A DNA stretch of 64,000 nucleotides from Rhodotorula mucilaginosa (taxonomy: Eukaryota > Basidiomycota > Microbotryomycetes > Sporidiobolales > Sporidiobolaceae), in contig CP137874.1 of NCBI GenBank assembly GCA_034406715.1, forward strand, positions 744,001 to 808,000, given 5' to 3'. The notes beneath the pieces are model-generated. The model was not told where the DNA came from and made no database searches. It saw only the letters and a program-made list of their open reading frames with translations. This document shows positions 11,925 through 22,847 of this stretch, piece by piece; position 1 is the stretch's first letter; each line of letters starts with the position of its first letter. A program made the translations under genes and the position numbers.

Positions 11925-12127
11925 GAGTAAGAGTCGGAGTGGTCGGGACGAGCAGCAGCAGCGAAGAGGTACGATTCAGCGGAGATGAAAGAAGGATTCG
12001 CTAGTCTGCGACTGGAGCAGTAAAGCACTCTCGAATGTAGCGAGGCGAGAGAGCAAGCCGAGAGGTTGTTCGGTGGCAAATCTCAGCTTTCGTCCTTCCG
12101 CTCGCTGCTCGTCCCCGGAGCCGTAAG
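11925..12127. promoter_or_regulatory. Shared divergent promoter region
   Basis: Only 203 bp separate the ATGs of the minus-strand thioredoxin-TPR gene and the plus-strand DNA glycosylase gene, so both promoters must lie here or overlap the 5' ends. No TATA box or known operator was recognised. The inference rests on gene geometry alone. Confidence 0.5.
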
Positions 12128-13943
12128 ATGGCCAGTCGAGTCACGAGAAGCGCTTCGAAAGCGAGCTCTACCGCCGTCAAACAAGCCACAGCCGCCGCGA
12201 GTCCTCCTCCCGCTCGCTCGCCCTCAAAGCGCTCGCGCCCCACTTCCGCATCCGCCGACTCGTTCAAACCGCCGCCGACGACGCCGAAGCGAGCCAAGAC
12301 GGCTCAGAAGAAGAATGAGCCCGAGTCGCCCTATGTCCCGCCGACGCCCAACACGGAACGCAGGATCCACGAGATGGTCGAGTCGGCCGAACGAGAGGGA
12401 GAGAAGGAACACGCCGTCTTGCTGCACCCGGAACTCACGTTCGAGTACCAAGATGCAAAGGATCACCTCACCAGAGTCGACCCGCGGTTCGGCGTCATCA
12501 TGGACCAGCTCCCGTGCGTACCCATGTCCTTCCTTCGCCCCGGATGAAGGAGGAGGCTCACCCTGCCGTCATGGCCACGAAAACAGCTGCAAACCGTTCC
12601 AAGGCGAACAGAACGAGCCTTTCAACCCGTTCAAATCACTCGTGACCAGCCTCCTCGGCCAACAAATCTCGTGGCTCGCCGCCCGCTCCATCACGCACAA
12701 ATTCACGCGGCTCTTTTTCCCTCACCTCCCCGAGAAGCTGCCCCCTCCCGGTTCGACCGAACCCAGGCTCGAAACGCCGTTCCCGACTCCCCATCAAGTG
12801 CTTGATTTGCCGGACCGGACAGCGGCGTTGCGAGGAGCCGGGTTGAGCGGGAGGAAAGTCGAGTATGTTGTCGAGTTGGCGGAACGGTTCGCCGACGGGC
12901 GGCTCGACGCGAGAAAGTTGTGGGCCATGAACGACGACGAACTCATGGAGGTGGGTCGCCGCCTCCTACGTGTCAGGGATCCGGAACCACTCTTTTCTGA
13001 CCTGCGACCTCTTGTGACCTCCCATTTTCAACCTGTCCTTCGCCTTCCCCCACGGACCCATACAATCAGACTCTCGTCGCTGTACGAGGTATCGGCCGCT
13101 GGACGGTCGAGATGTTCCTCATCTTTGCCGCGAAACGCCCCGACGTCCTCCCCTGCGGCGATCTCGGTTAGTCCTCACCTTCCCTTCCCGGTGGTCGACT
13201 TTCTCTCCCTCTGATCTCACGCACCCACACACCAAACCAAACAGGAATCCAAAAGAATCTGTGCAAGTGGTTCTCGCACGATCCGGCGCTCGCGCCTTCG
13301 ATCCACCCTCGAAAACTCGCCGGTGCGTCGCCGACGAAACTCGCCGCGGCCGCCGCGTCTACCGAGCCCGAATCTCCTAGCAAGTCACACCAAGGGGATG
13401 CACAGACGGACACCGACTCGGCTGCGACGGTCCTTTCTGCGCGGAAAACGCACGAAGGCGAAGGTGTCGGGCTCGGGAAACTCGCCGCCCTCGGAGGCGC
13501 GAGTGTTGAACAGGAACTTGTCGTCGATCTGGACCAGCCCGCCACGCCTCCGAGGACGTCGACAAAGCAAGAGGAGGAGGAGGAGGGAAAAGAGGTCGTC
13601 GAGTTTGCGTTCCCCGAGACGAGCAACAACCTCACGCCGGCGATTTTGAAGTCGCGCCTCAACGGGAAGAAACTCAAGTACGCTGGCCTTTCTTTCTTTC
13701 TTTTGACCTTTACAGTAAGGTGTTCTTGCATTACTGATACTGTCTGAGCAGGGGAAATATCTATATGACGCCGCAGGAGATGGAGGAAATGACTGCCGCT
13801 TGGACGCCGTACCGCTCGATCGCTTGCTGGTACGTGGCCTCCTCGGCGTGACACCCTTAGAGCTCACGCGCTGATGCTTCTTTGCGCCTGTGCGTACACA
13901 CAGGTATTTGTGGAGTCTGTCGGATGGCACGGGCGATCCGTGA
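12128..13943 (+). CDS. MAG1: DNA-3-methyladenine glycosylase II (HhH-GPD family)
   Basis: Six exons (12128-12513, 12587-12950, 13070-13166, 13245-13677, 13752-13829, 13904-13943) give 465 residues. The first 75 residues are Ser/Pro/Lys-rich, consistent with nuclear targeting. The catalytic core follows: [40 protein letters not shown], the helix-hairpin-helix [15 protein letters not shown] (about 255-269), and the Gly/Pro-Asp loop LPCGDLG with the catalytic Asp near 281. The C-terminal helices ([27 protein letters not shown]) match the family. The last residues come from two short exons. The family removes alkylated purines as the first step of base excision repair. A Glu/Ser-rich insert of about 100 residues sits between the GPD loop and the C-terminal helices. 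Confidence 0.93.
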
Positions 13944-14322
13944 ACTGGACGTCGGCCCTCGGCGTCTCAACTCCCATCAGCGCGCACACATGTACCGTCT
14001 CCGAAACCTCCACTTTCGCCTGTAGCCCTACCTCCACTTGGTCGCTTGCAGAGTAAGTAAGCAACTACTTCTTAGCCGTGCGAGCCGGGAGACGTTACAC
14101 TGTACATAAGCGATTTGATCGAGAGCGCGGCTTTTCGGACATCCAGCCACGTGCGGAAGATCGACATCGCAAAGTGGAGGCTGACGCAGGTGCGCGCACT
14201 CACTGCGTACGCTGCCATGTTTTGAGAAGGCCCGCATCATCGCGCTGCCTCTCTTTCGTTCTCATACACACCTTTCTGCGCTCAAGAACACTCGATTCTA
14301 TCACCAGCAAGACCCAGCAAGA
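13944..14322. other. Intergenic region, no gene seen
   Basis: These 379 bp separate the glycosylase stop from the alcohol dehydrogenase ATG. The last 60 bp are pyrimidine-rich (tctctttcgttctcat...), as expected of a fungal 5' UTR. Nothing else recognisable was seen. Confidence 0.5.
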
Positions 14323-15850
14323 ATGCCGTCCATCCCGCAATCGTACAAGGCTGCCGTCATCTCCGAGAAGGGAGCCAAGTTTGAGATCAAGGATGTGAGC
14401 CATCCGAGTCCCCCTCTCCGGCTATCGCTGCTTCCCTTGCTGACGTGCTTTGTCTACATTAGATCGACTACAAGAAGCCGGAAGAGGGGCACATCACCAT
14501 CAAGGTGCGCAATCGCCATCTATTGCTTCCTTTCTCACGGGCGCGATCTCCGCACCGCAATGGATTCGGAGCCTGATTACCTCGCCTTCGTTGTTTGCAG
14601 GTCCTCGCCTCGGGCGTCTGCCACTCCGATTCAATTGTCGTCGACCAGCTCATGCCGACCGGCCTCCCCCGTGTTCCCGGTTCGTCCCAAATCTCCCTTT
14701 TTCTTCCTTCTTTTCTCTCTCCTTCCTCGTTCCTGCGCCAAATACACTGACTATTGGATTCCGCCTCCCAGGCCACGAGATTGTCGGACGTGTCGTCGAG
14801 GTCCCCGAGTCGGAGAAGCGCTGGAAGGTCGGCCAGATCGTCGGTTCGGGATGGCACGGCGGCCATTGCTTCTCCTGCCCGCGCTGTGACCGCGGAGACT
14901 TCATTACGTGCGAGAAGAAGAACATCAACGGTGTTATCACCGATGGAGGACACTCCGAGTACGCGACGATCCGCCGCGAGGCCGTCCTCGCGATTCCGGA
15001 GGGGATCGAGCCAGCCAAGGCGGCACCTCTCCTCTGCGCGGGTGTCACCGTCTACAACTCGATCCGCCATATGGATCTGATGGCCGGCGACGTTGTGGCT
15101 ATCCAGGGACTCGGAGGTCTCGGTCACCTTGGCGTCCAAGTGCGCTATATTGATGTTGACGGACGACGTCTGTGCACCGCCGAACTGACAATTCCTCCCT
15201 CTTTCGCTTCTCAGATCGCGGCGCAGATGGGAATGAAGGTCGTCGCGCTCTCCGGATCCGACTCGAAGCGCAAGCTCGCGACTGAGCTCGGAGCTCACGT
15301 TTACGTCGATGGAAGTAAGGAGGACTTTGTTGAAGTCCTTCAAAAGCTCGGTGGCGCAAAGGTTATCGCATGCACAGCCCCGAACGGTGAATTGATGAGC
15401 AAGGCCATCAATGGGCTCGCTGTCAACGGCACTCTACTCATTCTGTGAGTGTTCTTTCTCATTCCCCGTGCCCGGGAAAACGAAGATTCTGACTTCGGAC
15501 GTCTCGTTTTTCCAGCGGCGTCGGCGACAAGGTCGAGGTCCCGATCATGCCTATGATCGGTAATAGGTTGCAGATTCGCGCATGGCCAGCTGGGACGGCT
15601 GCAGACTCCGAGGACACGATCAGGTTCGCCATGACTACCGGCGTCGAGACGCGCATCGAGACGTGAGTGGCGAACTTCTTCTTCCCGATTCGTTTCCGCC
15701 CCCGACGGTGCGCCTCATTGACTGGTCTCTTGGGCGTGTGTGCATCTTCTGCCATACGGCAGCTACCCGCTCGACAAGATCCAGGACGCGTACGACTCGA
15801 TGATGAACAACAAGGCGCGCTTCCGCTCCGTCATCGTTTTCGACGAGTAA
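14323..15850 (+). CDS. Zinc-dependent alcohol dehydrogenase
   Basis: Seven exons (14323-14394, 14463-14504, 14601-14679, 14772-15139, 15215-15444, 15516-15662, 15763-15850) give 341 residues, the usual length of microbial zinc ADHs. Catalytic-zinc ligands are visible in GVCHSDS (Cys45) and GHEIVG (His66). The structural-zinc lobe has cysteines at about 97, 100, 103 and 111 (HCFSCPRCDRGDFITC). The NAD(P)-binding fold carries GLGGLGHLGVQIA. The motif YVDGSKEDFVEVLQKLGGAK and the end MMNNKARFRSVIVFDE fit the AdhP-like medium-chain group. Reaction: reversible oxidation of an alcohol to an aldehyde; the natural substrate is not predictable. The gene is convergent with the histidine phosphatase gene. 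Confidence 0.93.
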
Positions 15851-16372
15851 ACCTCTCTCCCTCTTTCATTTCCTTTAGACCCGTTCTAGAGGCTCTACAG
15901 ACAAGTAAACTTGGTGTTCTCTTTCGAGCTGTACATACACTTTTAGATAGTGCGAAATCCAGAGGTTTATCATTTGCCTGTTCAGATGCGAAGCGAGCGA
16001 TCTGGGAGGTAAGCTCCTCTTGGCGGCGAACATCTCTCTACGGCTGCGCTCAATCATGTAAGACTCTCTCTGATCAGTCTCAACGTGGGCCCTGGCCAAA
16101 GAGGAAGGGAGATATGAATGCGAGTTGCAAAGAGCCGGTGGCTGCTTTCTTTTGGACAGGAGTGGGGGGCAGGTTGAATGCGTACAACAAGGTATGCAGC
16201 ACCGGGATAGAGAGGGAGGAATAAAATGAGATGAGAGTGAGTGGCGTCTAGCTATGTGCAGTGTGGGTGGGCGGATCGAAGGAAACGGGGAGGACTGGAA
16301 GGAAAGGAGGGTGATTTCGCGTTCATGATGATCTGAATGGCCGAATCTCGCCACGTTGATGCGAGGTGATTC
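15851..16372. other. Convergent 3' intergenic region
   Basis: This 522-bp spacer lies between the stop codons of the plus-strand alcohol dehydrogenase and the minus-strand phosphatase. It is less GC-rich than the coding DNA and should hold both polyadenylation regions. No gene was supported on either strand. Confidence 0.5.
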
Positions 16373-17676
16373 CTAGAGAACGTAATCTTCGATCCGGACG
16401 AGGTCGGCTTCGGGATCTTGCCCTGCTTCGTCCGAGAAGCGGTACACTCGGAGGTCTGCGTTTTCCCACTGGATGGGCTAGTAGGTGCGGGATCGCAAGA
16501 CTTGTATGAGAACTTTTGGACTGGAGGCAACGTGTTACGAGAAGCAAGGGAGGACGTACCGACTTCATCCTGTTGTGAGCGTACGGGGCTTTGACGATCC
16601 TTCGGAGGAGGCCGTGATGCGAGACGACGACAACGTGCTTCTCCTTGCGCGAGCGGATATAATTCCGGACCCACCTCGCACGATCGACGTTGTTGTCCTC
16701 GTCGTCGCACCTGAACGCGCCCGAGTTTTGGTTCCATTCCGGATACCGTTCGCACTCGGACCAGTCGAGCCACTCTTGCGGGAACTGGGCTTTGGTTTCT
16801 TCGAGCGGTCCGCCCGTGTCGCAGGGCCAGCTGCCGCATTCTTGAAGTTGGGGGAGGATCACGACGGGGATGGGGTTGGAACCGGCTGCGGGGGGCAGGA
16901 CGGACGAGAAGCCGAGGAACATGGTTTGGAGGGTTCGGCGGAGGGGAGAGACGAGGATGACGGTATCGGACGGGTCGAGCGAGGCGAAGAAATTCGGGTA
17001 GCGAGTCGGGATCGCGAGGCATTGAGTCACTCCGCGCTGTGTGTGGAGGTTGGTGTCGTGGTCAGCGTCTTGCGATAGAGTGGTTCGTCGGCCTTGTGTG
17101 CCTGCACTCGCAAAAGTACTACATACTCACGCTGGTCAATTCTGGATCGGGCAAGTCGTGATCGGGTGGTGGCGGTGGTCCGACATTGTGGCCTGCTTCC
17201 TGGTGGATGGGCAAGACCCTCGTAAAGCGAGTCAGTATGGGTGGAAGCGATGATGACATCCGTTGCTGGTGGAAAAGCTGTCGCGTCGGTCCTCGGGTCG
17301 ACCCGATGCGTCTGCGCCGGTCGAGGGCTGTCGAAGAGCGGCTACCTCTAGAGTGGCTGGCACCGTATCCCGACTCCCTCCTCGGGGCGTCGTTTGCGTT
17401 TCCGACCTGATCCGAAGCGGTTCACACGACCTCGTTGCTGGCGTCCTCCGCACTTCTCAGTCATCCAAGCGGGTCGGATGCCTTGCAGTCTGAGCCTGCG
17501 TTCATTTACAGGCCAGCTTGTAGCCAGTGCGAGCGTGGCGGCCGCAGGGTGGTCGGCAGTCGGCCGAGTCGGGCAATGATGTCGTCGCCAGCAAGCAACA
17601 GGAAAGACCACAGGACGCCGGGTGTTGAAAGGGAGGGTGAACGTACGCCGTGCCTGAGAAGGTACACGTGCTGCAT
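16373..17676 (-). CDS. Histidine phosphatase (phosphoglycerate mutase-like) family protein
   Basis: Minus-strand exons 17647-17676, 17131-17199, 16560-17036 and 16373-16477 encode 226 residues. The 10-codon first exon (MQHVYLLRHG) supplies the catalytic RHG motif and joins EAGHNVG in exon 2. Family residues follow: ILVSPLRRTLQT, the region PQLQECGSWPCDTG, and the second catalytic histidine in VVVVSHHGLLRRI (about 168-180). The length fits Pmu1-like phosphomutases/phosphatases. The first intron is 447 bp, several times longer than the local norm, so an extra small exon cannot be excluded, but the direct join keeps phase and gives the expected RHGE motif. The gene shares a 125-bp divergent promoter with CMC2. 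Confidence 0.85.
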
Positions 17677-17801
17677 CTCGACCTGCAAGATGTGCTCGGC
17701 GACTGGGCGGAATTGAGCAGAGTTGCAGCTGAGAAGGCGACCGCCGAGGCAGCCGCTCGTCGTCGGCTACAGACCACAGACTCGGATTCATCCAGGCCGA
17801 T
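17677..17801. promoter_or_regulatory. Very short divergent promoter
   Basis: Only 125 bp separate the start codons of the phosphatase (minus) and CMC2 (plus). Both transcripts must start within or at the edges of this interval. No specific binding site was recognised. Confidence 0.5.
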
Positions 17802-18192
17802 ATGCACCCGCCATTAGCAGATCACCAGCAGACCAGTGAGTCGCACCAACTGCCCGCAATCTTGCCTCGGAGAGTGTGTCCGAGATCTGACCCAAGTGTG
17901 CTGCCCTGAAAAGTGTGCAGCGAGGTCATGAAGGCCCTGCAAGAGTGCCATGCCCAGTACCCCTACCTCAAATTCGTCGCAGCCTGCAACGACCAGAAGC
18001 ACGCCCTCAACCTCTGCCTCCGAGAAGAGGTCAGTCAGCCCTCCGTCTCCGTCTCCGTTTCTCTCACTGCGCCCGCTGACGAGACTCGGAACGCCGCAGC
18101 GACTACAACGAACACGGAAGAACCAGGAAGCGGCCAAGGAGAAGCGAAGGCTCGTGCAGGAAAAGTGGAACGAGATCGACGCAGACTCGTAA
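17802..18192 (+). CDS. CMC2: Cmc2-like twin CX9C mitochondrial protein (cytochrome c oxidase biogenesis)
   Basis: Exons 17802-17835, 17914-18029 and 18100-18192 encode 80 residues. The opening MHPPLADHQQ resembles the conserved MHP...L..H start of Cmc2. Two CX9C motifs are exact: CSEVMKALQEC and CNDQKHALNLC. A basic helix follows (RLQRTRKNQEAAKEKRRLVQ). Twin CX9C proteins are oxidised and trapped in the intermembrane space by the Mia40 relay; Cmc2 is needed for cytochrome c oxidase assembly. The second exon's acceptor is AAG rather than the usual CAG, chosen because it alone restores the first cysteine in frame. The size matches the family. Confidence 0.88.
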
Positions 18193-19218
18193 ACATTGGC
18201 CACCATCCTTACCGTCGACCACATACGCGGGTGCGGCCGTCCGTTCCTGTCTGTTTGCTCGGTGCAGGGTATAGATGGTGCGTACTTTTCACGGCGTTGC
18301 TTCGTCTCACCGCCTCGGGAGATGACCGCGGACCGGAGGCTGATCCCACCTGAGAGTGCGCACAGAATTGTACACTCTAGATTGTATCCCTTTACCTCAG
18401 CAACGCACCTCCTCGTTACCTATCCTCAGCTCATTGACAGTGCCAGAGTCTCGACCTCGGATCCCGGATCTCATCTGGACTCCGGACCGACGCACAAGCC
18501 GCCACCGCGGCGAAAGAACACTTGAACCCGGCCTAACTGATCCTCGGTGCAGTCGCCGGACATGGACAATTGTCCAAGTCAGATCTAAACCCCTTCGACG
18601 CGACAAGTTCAATCACTGCGCCGGGGTCCGAAAAAAACGCAAAAAGAACGCCGCTTCCCCCCCCCCCCCCCCCCCCCGCCGCAAAGCGCCTTGACACGAC
18701 TGCGGTTTACTATCTCGATTCCCGCGCAAGTGGACGTTGCCGGAGTGCAGCGAGTCGTCGAGGGCAGACGAGGACCAGCCTCACAGTGTGCGCCCACGGA
18801 GTGCACTCGCTAGAGCGAAACATCCGCGGACGTCCAGAAATCCGCTTTCACCGTTAAAGCTGTCGCGAACGCTCGCCATGCAAAGGCAACGGCTTCAGCA
18901 AACGCTCGGCTCGGCAAATGCAAGGAAGGCAACAGATGGAGCACAAAGCGGTACCAGTCAATCTGTCCAGTCTGACCGCGCGTCGAGCGCGTTCAGCCGG
19001 CGAATCTCAATCGGCCGAAGAGACGGAACGAGATCCTCGTAAAGCGTATGAGTATATTGCGGGTATAGTGGCCCCGCTGATTGGCGGACTACTCGATTTT
19101 CGCCCATCCTCCGCGGACGCGGAAAAATCAACCTCGACGCGACTGTTTTCCTCGGCGCTCTCCCTTTCCTCCTCTTCCCTCGTCTCCACAGCACACTCGG
19201 CGGGGCGTACACGAGCGC
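18193..19218. other. Intergenic region with a long poly-C tract
   Basis: A 1.0-kb gap between CMC2 and the first F-box-like gene. It holds a run of about 20 C residues near 18657-18677, directly after an A-rich stretch. The final 150 bp are pyrimidine-rich and lead into the ATG at 19219. Open frames here lack conserved motifs. No RNA gene was recognised. Confidence 0.55.
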
Positions 19219-22200
19219 ATGGCGGAGCGAGTCAAGTACGCTCGCCGTGCGAGCGGCCGCGTCTCGTCTTACGCGCTCGACAGCGAGGCAGACTCGACGG
19301 ACGCAGACGAGGCGGTGCAAGCAAAGAAGCGTCGCTCGACAGCGAACAAAGGTGAGCAGGGCCGTGCAGGCGAGCTCGATAAGCTCTTACTGACTTTGAC
19401 TTCCCGCACCGCCTTTGCAGGACGCGGGAAGGGCAAGCGTACGCGTGCTGAAGAGGACGAGGACGAGTCGACGGCAGGCGAGGCGAGCGACGAGTCCGAT
19501 TCGCCCAAGAAGAAGAAGAAGCCGCGCAAGAAGAGAGCCAAGAAAAGCAACGACGACAAGAAGAAGAAGAAGAAGAAGCGCGGCAAGCAAGGGAAGCTCG
19601 AGACGATCCAGATGCTGCCGCTCGAAATGCTCAGCGAGGTGAGTCGTCGTCGTCCGCCACCATCATGATCCGGAGGACGACCATACTCAGCACTTGCGTC
19701 TCTACGGGCGACAGATCTTCTCTCACGTCGGTCCGAACACGCTGCTCTCGCTCCGCCTCGTCAACAAGCAGTTCCATGCATTCTTGAGCGCCAAAAGCTC
19801 CGACTCGATCTGGAAGGCCGCTCGTCGCCGCGCCAAACTGCCCGACATCGAAGACATGACCGAGATACAGTACGCCGAGCTCATGTTCGGCAAGACGTGC
19901 CAGGGCTGCTACGGCGACAAAGTCGGCAAGGTCTATCACGACTTCTTCCTGCGGAAGAACTTTTGCAAGCGCTGTCGGCGCTCGAAAATTGTCGACGTGA
20001 CCAAACTCAGCAAGGACATTCCCGATGTGGCGGCTCGTTTGCACCCTCTCGCCGTCGACTGTGTGATCAAATCTGCCCGTAAGTATCGCGTCGGGAGAAG
20101 AGCAGCGCCGACTAGTCTCACTAATTCAAGACTGTTGTCGTCTGCCCCCCCCCCCCCCAGATTCCGGCATGCGGGAGTGGCAACGTCATGACGACAGATG
20201 CGGTACGTGCTCGCCCGCCTTATATTGACTGACCGGGTCGTCGCCATTGTCCCTACTCTGACTGATTGATTCCTGCGTGGGTGACCGTTCAGACTTTGCG
20301 AATCTCGACGACCTCTGGTACTACGACAGCGTTCTCCGCGACCTGGATGCGCAAGACGAGGACAGCGATATCGCAGCTCAACGCGAGCCGATTGACGTTC
20401 CGCACCTCGACGCACCTCACCAAGCGCGTAGTTCGAGTCGTCCGCGCCGGCACAGCACCGCAAAGTGGCAGTCGTACAAGGACGAGAGCGAGAGCGACGA
20501 CGAACAGGATTTCAAGCCGTGTGCTTCTCGTCGCGGGAAAGAATACGCCAACGCTCGTCAAGGCGTTATCGACCGAATTCACCAGGTAAAAAGTCAATAC
20601 GGAGCATGCAGCAATTCAGATAAGCTGACTTGGTTCTCATGTAGGCCTGCCCAGGACTGCTCATAGCGCACGATAAGGCGGAGAACTTTCTGAAGCGCGA
20701 GAACTACTACCTCGTCACTCTGAAGCGGCCTCGGCGCAATTTCGTTGGCACCTGGCAAGACTTCAGGCAGCGCAAAGACGAGTCCGTCGCCCCTGTTCAT
20801 GGACGGTCGGCTGCAGTCCGCTGATGAGAGGATTCTTTGCAGAGTACAGCAGCGCCTGCTCCAGGAAAACCCCAACCTTGACCGCAAGATGTCAGTTTTC
20901 GGGTAACGCGGCTTTAGCATGACCGGATCTGGACGTTGACAGCGCATCTGTCACAGTTTCGGATCGCAGTACTGGTTTGCCGAAGTTGAGCGGTTCCTGT
21001 CGGGAGCGTTGGTCAACGATGAAGGTGAGTATGAAGCAGCGGTGACTCGGGCTACGCCAGCCGCTGATGGTCGCCTTGTACAGAATGGACTCGTATCAAG
21101 ACTCAGGCACACGCCGCCTGTGCAAAGATCGTGTCTAAGTTGGCCGCCGACAAGCTCGCCGATGATCAGCGACATCAAATGCGCGAACTTCGTGCTCGCT
21201 ACAACAACCTCCTGAACGACCTGCCGGAGACGGCCCGTCCGTTCGCACCTGTGTTCACCGACTTCCTTCTTCTTCCGTCTGTCAAGACTCTCTGGGTCCC
21301 AGGCGTGCACGTCGACGACGCCACGTGGGCCGCTCAGCTGCCCCTCATCAAGGAGGAGCTCGACGACTACCGCCTTGAACTCGTTCTGCATGCTCGTCGG
21401 GAAATTCTCGCGGCGACGTCGGATCCGGCGACACAAACGCAAGACGATGCGGACGCCATGGAGGACGTCAACTCGCTCGATGATGCCTTCTCCCAGCTCG
21501 CGACCTCGTTCGTTTGCTGCGCCTTTGCGGGCTGTCCGAGCAAAAAAGGGCCGATCCGCCACAGCTACTACCGGCGCGCCTCACCCAACTCTGTCGAAGA
21601 TCCACGCGAAGGGTGGATCGGCCCGCTGGTCGATGTTTTGAAGCACCAGCATCGCTTTCACAACTCGTTTTCGTATCTTCCGACACACAAGGCCAAGGCA
21701 TCGTACCCGCCCTTCCGCGTTTCTCTTCCCTTGGAGGTTGCTTGCGGGATCGAATCGCTGCTCGAACTACACCGCCTCGACAATTCCAAGGCAAAGAAGC
21801 GTCATCTCGACGAGGCCAGCAAGAAGAGCGCGGGGTACGAATGGGTCAACAGCGGTCTCTCACGCCATTTCTTCTCCGGCAAGGACGCCTTGTGGGACTT
21901 GGTACGCTCGACGCGCACCTTCCTTCACGTGGTGTCGTGTTGTGCGCCGAGCTGATGAGTGTGTTGATTCATTCGACAGCTCGGATGGATCAAGCGGGAA
22001 GGGGCGAAAGCCGCCGAGTGTCAGCTCTTCCTCGAGCCGCCCGAGATTCGCTTCAAGCGCGCCAGGGACGACAAGCTTGTGATCGATGTGGGCGACACCA
22101 CCGACGACGAGGAGGAGCAGTCGATCTCTGACGAGGAGGAACGCGAAGATGAGAACGGAGCATGGTCGAGCGGGGTGGGAGCGAGGCTCTGGAGTGAAGG

Positions 22201-22243
22201 CGGGAGAGTCGCGAATCGCTTGTTGAGCTTGTTGGGCTTGTAG
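19219..22243 (+). CDS. F-box-like protein, tandem copy A
   Basis: Ten exons (19219-19351, 19421-19638, 19715-20078, 20161-20202, 20293-20585, 20645-20781, 20843-20890, 20957-21024, 21084-21901, 21980-22243) give 794 residues with all phases consistent. Residues 1-105 are basic and lysine-rich (nuclear-signal-like runs such as KKKKKPRKKRAKK). An F-box-like segment follows at about 108-160 (LPLEMLSEIFSHVGPNTLLS). A paired cysteine element, CQGC at 179-182 and CKRC at 201-204, may bind zinc. The rest is a long conserved helical region with a second Cys-rich patch (SFVCCAFAGCPS) and an acidic C-terminus. Two paralogs follow head to tail. Copy A reads through to a later stop than B and C, gaining the tail RVANRLLSLLGL. 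Substrate and partners are unknown. Confidence 0.8.
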
Positions 22244-22847
22244 GCGCAGGCTTTTGCTTCTATTGGGTGCATTCTATACTCTCAATGCTTGCCTACGATG
22301 CTGTTCGCCCGAAGTCAATTTCGACGAGATTGATTTTTGCCGGCACCTCATCGCTCTTTCTGTTTCCGCACCTCCTCCCCCTCTGCAGCGCACTCGGTCG
22401 AGCGAAAGCAAGCGCATGGCGGGGCGAGTCAAGTACGCTCGCCGTGCGAGCGGCCGCGTCTCGTCCTACGCGCTCGACAGCGAGGGAGACTCGACGGACG
22501 CAGACGAGGCGGTGCAGACGAAGCAGCGTCGCTCGACAGCGAACAAAGGTGAGCAGGGCCGTGCGGGCCAGCTCGGTAAGCTCTTATTGACTATATGCCC
22601 GGGCACGGCCTGCGCAGGACGCGGGAAAGGCAAGCGCACGCGCGACGAGGAGAACGACGGCGAGTCGACGGCAGCCGAGGCGAGCGACGAGTCCGACTCG
22701 CCGAAGAAGAAGACCAAACCGCGCCAGAAGCGAGCCAAGAAGAGCAACGACAACGGCAAGAAGAAGAAGAAGCAGCGCGGCAAGCAAGGAAAGCTCGAGA
22801 CGATCCAGATGCTGCCGCTCGAAATGCTCGGCGAGGTGAGTCGTCGC
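22185..22847 (+). repeat. 663-bp near-identical block, first copy
   Basis: This block, from the 3' end of copy A through the intergenic DNA and the first two exons of copy B, matches 25570-26232 at a constant offset of 3385 bp with no indel. I noticed one substitution (22466 C versus 25851 A, synonymous). Sequence on both sides is clearly diverged. Confidence 0.85.

Noticed and set aside
18657-18677. Telomere-like or G-quadruplex array
   Set aside because: It is a single uninterrupted homopolymer with no repeated telomeric unit and sits between ordinary genes.
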